Shown: positions 21,889 to 29,355 of the stretch, one piece after another
How the letters are laid out: the number at the start of each line of letters is the position of its first letter
Numbering within the stretch: the first letter of the stretch is position 1
Origin: Peptoniphilus_A genitalis
Lineage (GTDB): Bacteria > Bacillota > Clostridia > Tissierellales > Peptoniphilaceae
Assembly (NCBI RefSeq): GCF_949769225.1
Contig: NZ_CATKPB010000015.1
DNA: 36,005 nt
Reading direction: 5' to 3' (one strand)
The notes under the pieces: generated by a model
Told to the model about the DNA's origin: nothing
The model's input: the letters and a program-made list of their open reading frames with translations, nothing else
Databases searched by the model: none
Position numbers and translations under genes: made by a program

Positions 21889-22467
21889 ATGAAGTATTAC
21901 GCAGTTAGAATAGGAAGAAATCCTGGCATCTATCACACCTGGGATGAGTGCAAGCGAGAAACCATGGGCTTTAAGGGAGCAAGTTTCAAAAAGTTCTCCA
22001 CTCGTGAAGATGCTGAGGCCTTTATAAATGAAATAGAAGAAGACAAGAAGGAGTCAGCGGAAAAGGATGAGCTTGTAGTTTACGTTGACGGATCCTACAG
22101 GAACAGCGACAAGTCCCACTCCTATGGAGTCTACATGTTTAATGATGAAGAAGAATACACTTACTCAAAGAGATTTTTCAAGGACTCAGACATGAGAAAT
22201 GTGTCGGGAGAAATCAAGGGAGCCATGCGTGCCATGGAAGAAGCAGCAAAGCTTGGCAAGAAAAAAATCTACCTTCACTACGACTACGAAGGCATAAGGT
22301 CATGGGCTCTTGGTTTTTGGAAGACAAATAAAGAAGGGACGATTTACTACAAGAACTTTTATGATTCTATAAAGGACAAGCTTGAGGTAAAATTTATAAA
22401 AGTTGAGGCCCACACTGGGGTCAAGTACAATGAGTTAGTTGATAAACTTGCAAAGGAGGCAAAATGA
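21889..22467 (+). CDS. rnhA: Ribonuclease H1 with N-terminal hybrid-binding domain
   Basis: A 192-residue enzyme that cuts RNA in RNA-DNA hybrids. Residues 1-45 (MKYYAVRIGRNPGIYHTWDE, GFKGASFKKFSTREDAEAF) form the hybrid-binding domain found in eukaryotic RNase H1 and some Firmicutes. The catalytic domain has D67 (YVDGS), E108 (SGEIKG), D132 (HYDYEG), H175 (EAHTG) and D185, so the active site is complete. ATG 21889 gives the canonical start; a GTG two codons earlier overlaps the GAGGTG binding site. The stop overlaps the next gene by 4 bases. Confidence 0.94.
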   Translation: MKYYAVRIGRNPGIYHTWDECKRETMGFKGASFKKFSTREDAEAFINEIEEDKKESAEKDELVVYVDGSYRNSDKSHSYGVYMFNDEEEYTYSKRFFKDSDMRNVSGEIKGAMRAMEEAAKLGKKKIYLHYDYEGIRSWALGFWKTNKEGTIYYKNFYDSIKDKLEVKFIKVEAHTGVKYNELVDKLAKEAK

Positions 22468-22883
22468 GAAAATCTTGGGATGAATATTTTATGGAGATAA
22501 CTGAAATGGTTGCAACAAGGTCTACTTGCGATAGGGCCTTCGTGGGCTGCGTACTTGTGAACTCTGACAACAGGATAATTTCAACAGGCTACAATGGATC
22601 AGTAACAGGCAACCCCCACTGCGACGAAGTGGGACACACAATGCGTGACGGCCACTGCATAGCCACAATTCACGCAGAGATGAATGCCCTCTTGTACTGC
22701 GCCAAGGAAGGAATATCAGTAAGGGGAGCCAAGGCTTACGTAACCCACTTTCCTTGCCTTAACTGCACAAAGGCCCTTATCCAAGCAGGCATAAGAGAAA
22801 TAATCTACCACGAAGCCTATAGGGTCGACGACTATGCCATGGAACTTTTGGAAAAGAACAAGGTAACCTTAAAACAAATTTAA
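22464..22883 (+). CDS. dCMP deaminase family protein
   Basis: A 139-residue zinc deaminase. The motifs HAEMNA (H70, E72) and PCLNC (C98, C101) form the catalytic zinc site; the region GNPHCDEVGHTMRDGHC is typical of the dCMP deaminase/ComEB group. It would supply dUMP for thymidylate synthesis. The ATG overlaps the rnhA stop (ATGA), so the two are translated together, with AAAGGAGG upstream inside rnhA. A terminator lies about 90 bases downstream. Confidence 0.92.
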   Translation: MRKSWDEYFMEITEMVATRSTCDRAFVGCVLVNSDNRIISTGYNGSVTGNPHCDEVGHTMRDGHCIATIHAEMNALLYCAKEGISVRGAKAYVTHFPCLNCTKALIQAGIREIIYHEAYRVDDYAMELLEKNKVTLKQI

Positions 22884-22971
22884 AATTTAGAAGTTTATGA
22901 GAGATTTGGGAATAATTCCTGGATCTTTTGCTTTAAATCAATTAATAAAAATTATTTATTACTATAGAAGA

Positions 22972-23007
22972 AAATCTCAAGTCACGTTATTGGCTTGGGA
23001 TTTTTTT
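22972..23007 (+). terminator. Rho-independent terminator after the deaminase gene
   Basis: Stem AAATCTCAAG/CTTGGGATTT (one G-T pair) with a 12-base loop, followed by seven T. Confidence 0.88.
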
Positions 23008-23094
23008 GTTTTCAGTTTTTTTAAAATCATTATGGGTAATTAATATTCGTAAGGAATTATATTTAAATTATTACTTTGATATAAAGGAGGAAAA

Positions 23095-23514
23095 ATGAAA
23101 AAGTTTGCTGATGAATTTAGAGAATTTATTGCGAAAGGTAATGTTATGGACATGGCTGTAGGTGTTATCATAGGTGGAGCCTTTGGTAAAATCGTTTCAA
23201 GCCTTGTTGAAAACATCCTAATGCCACTCATTGGTATCTTGCTTGGTGGCGTTAGCTTCGAAAATCTTGCTGTCACAGTGGGTACTGCTGAAGTTAAGTA
23301 TGGAATATTTTTACAATCAGTTTTTGATTTCTTGATTATCGCTTTTGTTATTTTCGTTATGATCAAACAAATTTCAAAAATTACTGATAAATTCAAGAAG
23401 GAAGAAGAAGCTCCAGCGCCAACAGAAAAGGAATGTCCTTTCTGTAAGTCTAAGATTGATATCAATGCTACAAGATGTCCACATTGTACATCTGAATTAG
23501 GAAGTGCAGAATGA
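23095..23514 (+). CDS. mscL: Large-conductance mechanosensitive channel MscL with C-terminal zinc ribbon
   Basis: A 139-residue channel that opens under membrane tension to release solutes in osmotic downshock. The N-terminal helix and TM1 are canonical (EFREFIAKGNVMDMAVGVII, GAFGKIVSSLV), and TM2 spans about 69-92. Instead of only the usual C-terminal helix, the protein ends with CPFC and CPHC (C114, C117, C128, C131), a likely zinc ribbon. AAAGGAGG precedes the ATG. Its stop overlaps the start of the phospholipase gene, so the two are coupled. Confidence 0.95.
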   Translation: MKKFADEFREFIAKGNVMDMAVGVIIGGAFGKIVSSLVENILMPLIGILLGGVSFENLAVTVGTAEVKYGIFLQSVFDFLIIAFVIFVMIKQISKITDKFKKEEEAPAPTEKECPFCKSKIDINATRCPHCTSELGSAE

Positions 23515-24542
23515 AAAAATGGGCATTAGTTCTTGAAGGCGGAGGAGCCAAGGGTGCCTACCAAGTAGGTGCCTACTTCGCCCTTATGGAAATGGGATTT
23601 GATTTTTCAAAAATTGTTGGGACTTCTATAGGTGCCTTTAATGGAGCCATGTTTGCCCAAGGAGATGCCTATGAATGCTTTAAGGCCTGGAAGTCTTTGG
23701 ACTTTTCTGCTTTTGAAACTGAGTTACAAGAAATAGAAAAAGATGAGAATTTATTTTCGAAAATTGTAGATAAACTTCGCGAACATGATATAAAGATTCC
23801 AGAACTTACAAGGTCTCCCTATCCTCTTTATAGGTTAGTGGACCAGTTCATAGATGAAGATAAACTTAGATCTTCTGATGTTGATTTTGGAATGTGTACA
23901 GTGAATGTATCTGACCTCAAAGTGGAAAGATTATTTAAGGATGATATTGAAGAGGGCCTTTTAAAGGACTATATTATTGCCTCTTGTTATCTTCCCTTTT
24001 TTAAATTGCAACGTCTTCACGGCAAGTACTTTATTGATGGTGGCTTTGCATCGCCTGCTCCTATGGAGATGATTGATGAAGACACAGATATTGTCCTAGT
24101 GAGACTTTCAAGGCAACCACTTAAAAATATTGAAAGGGCAAGTTATATTATTAAGCCAAATAAAAATCTTGGCTCAGCCCTTGGATTTGACAAGGAAAAG
24201 GCTGATGACTTAATAAAACTTGGCTACTTCGATGCCTTTAGGGCTATTAAGGGCCTTAGGGGAGAGGACTACTATATTATGCCTCTTGATGAAGATGAGA
24301 GCCTAAAATATATTTACAGGCTCCTAAGAGACAAGGTCAAGGAAAGTGAAAGTAAGATTGCAAGGATAATCTTTGAAGACTATGCTCCAAAGCTTGCAGA
24401 AGAATTGGAAATGCCCGAAAACTTTAGGTATGATGAGCTTCTATACATGCTTCTTGAAAGAGAAGGTAACAAAAGACAGATTGATAGGTTTAGGATTTAC
24501 ACAGTAGAAGAATTAATGAGGGAGATAGAAAATGTCAACTGA
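23511..24542 (+). CDS. Patatin-like phospholipase, RssA-type
   Basis: A 343-residue predicted lipid hydrolase of the patatin family. The oxyanion motif GGGAKG is at 10-15, the nucleophile GTSIG at 37-41 (S39) and the dyad aspartate in FIDGGFA (D176). No signal peptide is seen, so it is probably cytoplasmic or membrane-associated. After about residue 215 a roughly 125-residue acidic helical region follows that I cannot assign. It overlaps mscL by 4 bases and the Nudix gene by 11. Confidence 0.9.
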   Translation: MKKWALVLEGGGAKGAYQVGAYFALMEMGFDFSKIVGTSIGAFNGAMFAQGDAYECFKAWKSLDFSAFETELQEIEKDENLFSKIVDKLREHDIKIPELTRSPYPLYRLVDQFIDEDKLRSSDVDFGMCTVNVSDLKVERLFKDDIEEGLLKDYIIASCYLPFFKLQRLHGKYFIDGGFASPAPMEMIDEDTDIVLVRLSRQPLKNIERASYIIKPNKNLGSALGFDKEKADDLIKLGYFDAFRAIKGLRGEDYYIMPLDEDESLKYIYRLLRDKVKESESKIARIIFEDYAPKLAEELEMPENFRYDELLYMLLEREGNKRQIDRFRIYTVEELMREIENVN

Positions 24543-25161
24543 CCAAGACTTAAATTTAGAGAAAATTAAAGCCAAGGTCCAAGAAATAAAACCCATGCCC
24601 GTTGACGTGAAAAATAGGTTTTCCGTCATGATTCCTCTTATAAAAAGAAATGGTGAAATTCATCTACTCTTTGAGGAGAGGGCTTTCACTCTTAGAAATC
24701 AACCTGGAGAAATTTCCTTCCCAGGAGGTAGAATTGAAGATGGAGAAAGTCCAAGGGACGCAGCTCTTAGGGAGACTTCAGAAGAACTTTTAATTTCAGA
24801 AGATGAGATTGAAATTTTTTCTGAGGGAGACTTTGTAGTAAATCCCTATGCAGCAATTATTCACAGCTTCATTGGAGAAATCAAAAGAGACTTTGACAAA
24901 ATCTCTCCATCATTAGATGAGGTTGAGAAGGTATTCACAGTTCCACTTTCTTATTTTTTAGAGACCAAACCCAAGTCCTATAAGATCGACTTAAGGGTTG
25001 AGAGGAACGAAGAGTTTCCCTACCACTTGATTCCCAATGGTATCAATTACAAATTTAGAAGGGGAAGAGAAGAAGTCCTCTTTTATGAATATGATGGACA
25101 TATTATTTGGGGTTTCACTGCCAAGATGGCTAGGCGTTTTGTAGAAAAGCTGATGTCCTAA
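24532..25161 (+). CDS. Nudix hydrolase, CoA pyrophosphatase-like (NudL group)
   Basis: A 209-residue Nudix protein. The UPF0035-type element LLFEERAFTLRNQPGEISFP precedes the Nudix box, which begins GGRIEDGESPRDAALRETSE and continues EEL (residues 65-86). This combination marks the group that cleaves coenzyme A or acyl-CoA to 4'-phosphopantetheine and 3',5'-ADP. ATG 24532 lies within the end of the phospholipase gene, so it is translationally coupled. A strong terminator follows 20 bases downstream. Confidence 0.9.
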   Translation: MSTDQDLNLEKIKAKVQEIKPMPVDVKNRFSVMIPLIKRNGEIHLLFEERAFTLRNQPGEISFPGGRIEDGESPRDAALRETSEELLISEDEIEIFSEGDFVVNPYAAIIHSFIGEIKRDFDKISPSLDEVEKVFTVPLSYFLETKPKSYKIDLRVERNEEFPYHLIPNGINYKFRRGREEVLFYEYDGHIIWGFTAKMARRFVEKLMS

Positions 25162-25181
25162 TTTTAAAAATTAAAAAGATA

Positions 25182-25226
25182 AAGCTTAGAAAATTATTTT
25201 GTTTTTAATTTTTTAAGCTTTTTTAT
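25182..25226 (+). terminator. Rho-independent terminator of the mscL operon
   Basis: A 15-bp stem AAGCTTAGAAAATTA/TAATTTTTTAAGCTT (one G-T pair) with loop at 25197-25205, followed by a T-rich tract. Confidence 0.88.
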
Positions 25227-25604
25227 TTTTTATAGGAGGACAAGTCTCTTATTAGAAATAGGGCATAGAAATAATTTAAAATTCACTTACTAAAATGTTA
25301 TTTTTATCAAAAAATTAGCAAAATAAGGAAAACTTCATAAGATTTTGTAACACAAACGTAATATTTCATAAAGAATCCCTAATTTTCAGGCTTTGAGAGA
25401 GAATTTATTTTTATTTTAAAATAGATTTAATTTATATAAATTCTAAAATGGCTTAACTAAGCCATTTGCCGAGAGATTTACAAAAAAGTTACAAAAAAAT
25501 TGACAAATCTTATTTTTTTTAATATACTCTTAAAAGATTAGAAGAGGTTACAAAGTAGTAACAAAAGCTACAAATTTGTAACTGAATTTATGGAGGTAAT
25601 ATTT
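25227..25604 (+). promoter_or_regulatory. Regulatory region of the 3D-domain protein: promoter and WalR-like boxes
   Basis: No gene is seen here. The promoter is TTGACA (25500-25505) and TATACT (25523-25528) with a 17-base spacer. Against the WalR consensus TGTWAH-N5-TGTWAH, two perfect matches lie on the minus strand: TGTAAC-TTTTT-TGTAAA at 25477-25493, seven bases before the -35, and TGTTAC-TACTT-TGTAAC at 25547-25563, after the predicted start of transcription. A plus-strand copy with one mismatch (TGTAAC-ACAAA-CGTAAT) is at 25346-25362. A perfect 22-base palindrome AAATGGCTTA-AC-TAAGCCATTT is at 25446-25467. Confidence 0.65.
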
Positions 25605-26591
25605 TTGAATAAAAAGAACATTTTTAGAAATGCGAAATTTATATTGATTGCCTTAGCTCTTGTGTCAATCCTGACAATGGGTTTTAGCACGGCTCTAGGT
25701 AAAGACGTTGAACTAAATATAAATGGAAAGACTAAGACAGTTTTTACATATGAAAAAACAGTAGGAGACTTCTTGGAAAAAGAAGGCATTGTTCTTAAGA
25801 ACAAGGACCTTGTAAGTCCAGGTCTTGATGAAGAAATTACTAAGGACACTAAGATCCTTATAACTTCACCAAAGTCCTACCACATCAAAGATGGAAACAA
25901 GACATTAATTGCAGAAGCAAATGGATACACAGTTGCTGATGTACTTGAAAATCTTGACATAAAGCTAAACAAGCTTGACAGAGTTTCCCTTCCTCTTGAT
26001 GAAATTGCTAAGCAAGGAATGGAAATCAAAATTGATAGAGTTGTTGAAGAAAACTTAGTTAACAAGGTTGAAATTCCTTTTGAAACAGAAACTCGTGAAA
26101 ACAATGAAATGTTTAAGGACGAGAAAAAAGTAATCACTAAGGGACAAGTTGGAGAAAAGCTAGAGAACCTAAAGAACACTTATGTAAATGGAAATTTAGA
26201 ATCTACTGAAGTCCTAAAAAGTGAAATTACAAAGGAGCCTGTAAAGGAAGTTGTAGAAGTTGGAACTAAACAAGGATCTGCTGCTCCTAATGGAAAGTCA
26301 GCTAAGAGAGTAATTGTTATGCAAGCTACTGCTTATGACCCAACCGCAGGTTCAAAGACTGCTATGGGAACAAGAGCAAGAGTTGGCGCAGTTGCAGTTG
26401 ACCCTAGGGTTATCCCACTAGGTTCAAAGCTTTACATTGAAAGTATGGATGGATTTGCATCTTATGGCTATGCTACAGCAGAAGATACTGGTGGAGCAAT
26501 TAAGGGAAATAGAATCGACTTATTCTACAGCACAAGTTCCCAAGCTAGAAATTTTGGAAGAAGAAATGTAAAAGTTTATGTACTTGATTAA
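25605..26591 (+). CDS. Secreted cell-wall protein with DUF348, G5 and 3D domains (YabE/YocH-like)
   Basis: A 328-residue exported protein. A signal anchor lies at about 10-30 (FILIALALVSILTMGFSTAL). Two DUF348-like repeats cover about 35-75 and 92-135, a G5-like domain about 145-222, and the C-terminal 3D domain 246-328 with aspartates D266 (VAVDP), D294 (AEDTGG) and D305 (RIDLF). 3D domains occur in lytic enzymes and resuscitation factors such as MltA, YocH and YabE, so peptidoglycan cleavage is likely. The start is TTG 25605, seven bases after GGAGGT; ATG 25590 would place the binding site inside the gene. Confidence 0.92.
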   Translation: MNKKNIFRNAKFILIALALVSILTMGFSTALGKDVELNINGKTKTVFTYEKTVGDFLEKEGIVLKNKDLVSPGLDEEITKDTKILITSPKSYHIKDGNKTLIAEANGYTVADVLENLDIKLNKLDRVSLPLDEIAKQGMEIKIDRVVEENLVNKVEIPFETETRENNEMFKDEKKVITKGQVGEKLENLKNTYVNGNLESTEVLKSEITKEPVKEVVEVGTKQGSAAPNGKSAKRVIVMQATAYDPTAGSKTAMGTRARVGAVAVDPRVIPLGSKLYIESMDGFASYGYATAEDTGGAIKGNRIDLFYSTSSQARNFGRRNVKVYVLD

Positions 26592-26594
26592 GAG

Positions 26595-26618
26595 AGTCCT
26601 GGTAACAGGACTTTTTTT
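26595..26618 (+). terminator. Rho-independent terminator of the 3D-domain gene
   Basis: Perfect 7-bp stem AGTCCTG/CAGGACT with loop GTAA and seven T, just after the stop. Confidence 0.92.
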
Positions 26619-26716
26619 ATTGGCTTTTTTGTTTGAGAGGCTAAGTCTTTAAAAGTTATGAAGTAAGAAATAATTTATAAAAAATTTAAACTTGTAAGCT
26701 TTTTAAAACTTTAAAA

Positions 26717-26754
26717 AAATTCAAAAACTATAAAGAAATTCAAAAACTATTAAG
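26717..26754. repeat. Two 19-base direct repeats upstream of the HAAS-like gene
   Basis: AAATTCAAAAACTAT occurs at 26717-26731 and 26736-26750, with a period of 19 bases. It lies about 65 bases before the predicted -35 and could be a binding site or slippage product. Confidence 0.5.
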
Positions 26755-26817
26755 TAATCAGAACTTTATAGGCGGTAAAAATAAAGTAAAAATAATTTTT
26801 AAATTTGTGATTAGTCG

Positions 26818-26846
26818 TTTAAAAGAACCAATATTTAACTTATAAT
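26818..26846 (+). promoter_or_regulatory. Predicted promoter of the HAAS-like membrane protein gene
   Basis: TTTAAA (26818-26823) and a perfect TATAAT (26841-26846) with a 17-base spacer, 18 bases before the start codon. Confidence 0.6.
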
Positions 26847-26864
26847 GTATATGAGGATGATTTT

Positions 26865-27758
26865 ATGAAATTAATTGAACATGAACTCGTCGATAGATAT
26901 ATTTATTATTTGCAAAGATACATCCCCTATGACAAGCAAGAGGCTGCCAAAGAGGATTTTTTAGATATACTGAGAGATAGACTTCCAGAGATTTACACAG
27001 AAGAAGACATAAAAAAAGAATTAAATAGGATGGGTAACCCCTATGAGTTTGCAGGAGCCTATAGCGACCCAGGCAACTTCCTCTTAAGTGGAAAGAATTA
27101 TGAAATCTTTAAGGCCTTTTTAAAGATACTTTCAATTTCTGCACTTCTTGGTATTATAGTATTTACCTTTAACTACTTTAGACGCTTTCAAGGGACAAGT
27201 TTATTTGATATCTTAAAGAGCCTTGTAGTTAGCATTTTCATCTTGAGCCTTTTGCCATCATGGATTTGCGAAAAGATTAAGACTACTAAGATCTTAAGAG
27301 CCCTTATGGACGAATGGGATATAGACAACCTCTACGAGTCCAAAAAGTTAAAGCTAGAGGTCTATGAGATAGGTCTACTCATGGTGAAGTTTTCCATGTA
27401 CTTTATGCTACAAGTCTACATCTTGACTGCCAGCATAAATATTTCCATAGCTACTTATTCCTTTGTCATGATTTTATTTTTTATAAATGTGCTTTCTGTG
27501 AATTTTAAATTTTCAGAGAACACGATTTTTTCAAAGACTATGTATGTGGAATATTTCGTTGACATCTTTAGCATCATTAGTTTGATTTTTTTAACAAGCT
27601 ATCACATGCCAAGGGTATTTGCCATAAAGATAATAATCCTATGCAATATTGTTAATTTAATTTTGAACTCTTACACTATTTCCAAGTCTAAAAATATATT
27701 GCTATCGCGAAAAAAGAGAAAGAAAAACAGAAGAAGAAACAAAAAAGACAGAGATTAA
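26865..27758 (+). CDS. Membrane protein with HAAS-like N-terminal domain
   Basis: A 297-residue protein of unknown function. Residues 1-68 are a soluble helical domain (LVDRYIYYLQRYIPYDKQEA, then KKELNRMGNPYEFAGAY) resembling the HAAS/DUF1700 domain, which often accompanies PadR-type regulators. About six hydrophobic segments follow (near 88-108, 120-137, 170-190, 194-215, 230-247 and 253-272). The C-terminus is a strongly basic tail rich in K and R. No PadR gene is next to it. It is monocistronic, with AGGATG upstream of the ATG and a terminator overlapping its last codons. Confidence 0.7.
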   Translation: MKLIEHELVDRYIYYLQRYIPYDKQEAAKEDFLDILRDRLPEIYTEEDIKKELNRMGNPYEFAGAYSDPGNFLLSGKNYEIFKAFLKILSISALLGIIVFTFNYFRRFQGTSLFDILKSLVVSIFILSLLPSWICEKIKTTKILRALMDEWDIDNLYESKKLKLEVYEIGLLMVKFSMYFMLQVYILTASINISIATYSFVMILFFINVLSVNFKFSENTIFSKTMYVEYFVDIFSIISLIFLTSYHMPRVFAIKIIILCNIVNLILNSYTISKSKNILLSRKKRKKNRRRNKKDRD

Positions 27759-27785
27759 ACTCATTGAGTAATCCCTGTCTTTTTT
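27742..27785. terminator. Bidirectional terminator between the HAAS-like and glutaredoxin genes
   Basis: AAAAAGACAG at 27742-27751 pairs with CTGTCTTTTT at 27775-27784, with GATTA/TAATC inside. A-rich on the left and T-rich on the right, so it can act for both convergent genes. It overlaps the last codons of the plus-strand gene. Confidence 0.85.
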
Positions 27786-27796
27786 CTTATAAAAAT

Positions 27797-28036
27797 TTAA
27801 GCAAGATTTTCTTTTAGGTATTTAATAATGTCAAGTGATTCATAAAGAGGCTTGTCTCCAATGAAGAGGCAAGGCACTTGCTTTTTGCCGCCCTTTTCAA
27901 TTAAATATTCACGAGCTTCTTTATCTTGGTCAATATTTTTTATTTCTACTGAGTCAATGCCTGCATCTTCCATGAAGGCTTCTACCTTTTTACAGAAAGG
28001 GCAAACTGTTCCTACATAAAGTGTTAATTTTTCCAT
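27797..28036 (-). CDS. Glutaredoxin-like protein
   Basis: A 79-residue thioredoxin-fold protein. The N-terminal TLYVGTVCPFCKKVEAFM has the CPFC redox pair (C12, C15), QVPCLFI contains the cis-proline, and ESLDIIKYLKENL ends the fold. It reduces disulfides or hydrogen donors such as ribonucleotide reductase; its electron source is not evident. ATG 28036 with GGAGGG upstream is the start; the frame stays open to 28171, but that region is A/T-rich leader overlapping a divergent promoter. Confidence 0.92.
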   Translation of the reverse strand: MEKLTLYVGTVCPFCKKVEAFMEDAGIDSVEIKNIDQDKEAREYLIEKGGKKQVPCLFIGDKPLYESLDIIKYLKENLA

Positions 28037-28091
28037 AATATCCCTCCAAATCTTTTTTACCCAATTAAAAATAAAGAAAACAAGGGCAGTA

Positions 28092-28120
28092 TTTAAAAGA
28101 TATGAGATTTTTGGTATAAT
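28092..28120 (+). promoter_or_regulatory. Predicted promoter of the murF-ddl-rnr-smpB operon
   Basis: TTTAAA (28092-28097), a 17-base spacer, TATAAT (28115-28120) with an extended TGG directly before it. It is 22 bases upstream of the first gene. Confidence 0.75.
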
Positions 28121-28142
28121 AACATAGATTCGAGGTGATATT

Positions 28143-28589
28143 GTGGGATTTTTTGACAGTCTTGATGGCAATTTAGATGACCTAGTTGGTAATCTAAATT
28201 ATCTAAAGAAGAAACTTGTGAGTGAGTCGCAAGAAATTAAAAAGGCAGCAAGGTTGAGATACGAACTTTTAAATGAAGAGAGAAAGCTAAGTGAGGCCTT
28301 TGAAAAGCTTGGCAAGCACCAATACCATGCCCTTAAGGGTGAGGGGTCTAATCTCGATTTAAGTGAGACCTTGCAAGAAATAGAGAGGTTAGAGTCAAGA
28401 ATTTCTTCACTAAAGATGGGCCTTGACTTAAGCGAAAAAACATCTGGCATAAGTTTTACAGAAGAAAATTCTAGCCAAGATGCCTATGAGTCCTCTTCAA
28501 TTGTTGTAAGAGATGAAGAAGATTCTTCTCATGAAGAAGACCAGGGCTCAATAATTTTTATAGAAGAAGATGAAGATGAAAATAGATAA
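28143..28589 (+). CDS. Hypothetical acidic coiled-coil protein
   Basis: A 148-residue protein I do not recognise. Residues about 10-95 are charged and helical with heptad-like spacing (NLNYLKKKLVSESQEIKKAA, LQEIERLESRISSLKMG), probably a coiled coil. The C-terminal third is very acidic and serine-rich, ending in IIFIEEDEDENR. No signal peptide or membrane segment is seen. The start is GTG 28143 with GAGGTGA six bases upstream. Its 3' end overlaps the alpha/beta hydrolase gene by 20 bases. It is the first gene of the cell-wall/RNA operon. Confidence 0.75.
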   Translation: MGFFDSLDGNLDDLVGNLNYLKKKLVSESQEIKKAARLRYELLNEERKLSEAFEKLGKHQYHALKGEGSNLDLSETLQEIERLESRISSLKMGLDLSEKTSGISFTEENSSQDAYESSSIVVRDEEDSSHEEDQGSIIFIEEDEDENR

Positions 28590-29346
28590 AGAATTTGTTG
28601 AAATAGACGGTATAAAAACTGCATATATTAAGAGGGAGGGTGGCGAGAAAGTCCTTGTCATTCTCCACGGTTGGGGTGCATATATTGAGTCAATTATGCC
28701 GATTTTTAATGCCATCCCAGAGGGCTACACAGTTTATGCCTATGATGCGCCAGGCTTTGGCGACAGTGAAAACCCAAAGAAAGTCATGGGGACCTACGAT
28801 TATTATGAATTTCTCTTAAAGTTCCTTGATCACTTTAATATTAAGAAGGCAACTTTTGTGGGACACTCCTTTGGTGGCAAGACCCTTACAATTTTGGGGT
28901 CAAGAAATAAAGACAGGGTTGAGAAGCTTATAATAATTGACGCATCAGGAGTCCTTCCAAAGAGAAAGTTATCCTATTATGCCAAGGTCTATTCCTTTAA
29001 GGCAGCAAAAAAATTCTATATGTTAACTCATGGCAATAATGAAGAGGCCATGGCAAAGTTTTATAAAAAACATGGGTCTGATGACTACCAAGCAGCAGAT
29101 GGAATTATGCGCAAGTGCTTTGTAAAGGTGGTAAATGAGTCCACGAGAGATGAATTCAAGAATATTGATGCAGAAACCCTCCTCATTTGGGGAGACAAGG
29201 ATGATGCAACTCCTCTTTATATGGGTAAGATTTTTGAAGAAGAGATAAAAAACTCTGGCCTAGTTGTCCTAGAAGGAGCTGGACACTATTCTTACCTTGA
29301 CAAGTTTGGTCAGTTTAATGCAGTTATTAATTCGTTTTTAGGTTAG
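28570..29346 (+). CDS. Alpha/beta hydrolase fold protein
   Basis: A 258-residue cytoplasmic hydrolase with the oxyanion segment LHGWG, nucleophile motif GHSFGG (S100), acid residue in WGDKDDATP and histidine in GAGHYSYLD, so the triad is complete. Its substrate is unknown. It lies directly before the membrane-anchored murF gene, separated by 9 bases, so a role near peptidoglycan precursor synthesis is possible but unproven. ATG 28570 is inside the preceding gene; ATG 28576 is an alternative. Confidence 0.88.
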   Translation: MKMKIDKEFVEIDGIKTAYIKREGGEKVLVILHGWGAYIESIMPIFNAIPEGYTVYAYDAPGFGDSENPKKVMGTYDYYEFLLKFLDHFNIKKATFVGHSFGGKTLTILGSRNKDRVEKLIIIDASGVLPKRKLSYYAKVYSFKAAKKFYMLTHGNNEEAMAKFYKKHGSDDYQAADGIMRKCFVKVVNESTRDEFKNIDAETLLIWGDKDDATPLYMGKIFEEEIKNSGLVVLEGAGHYSYLDKFGQFNAVINSFLG

Positions 29347-29355
29347 GAGATTTTC

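Noticed and set aside
22897..23043. Small open frame of about 48 codons between the deaminase gene and mscL
   Set aside because: It has no ribosome binding site and reads through a clear terminator hairpin.
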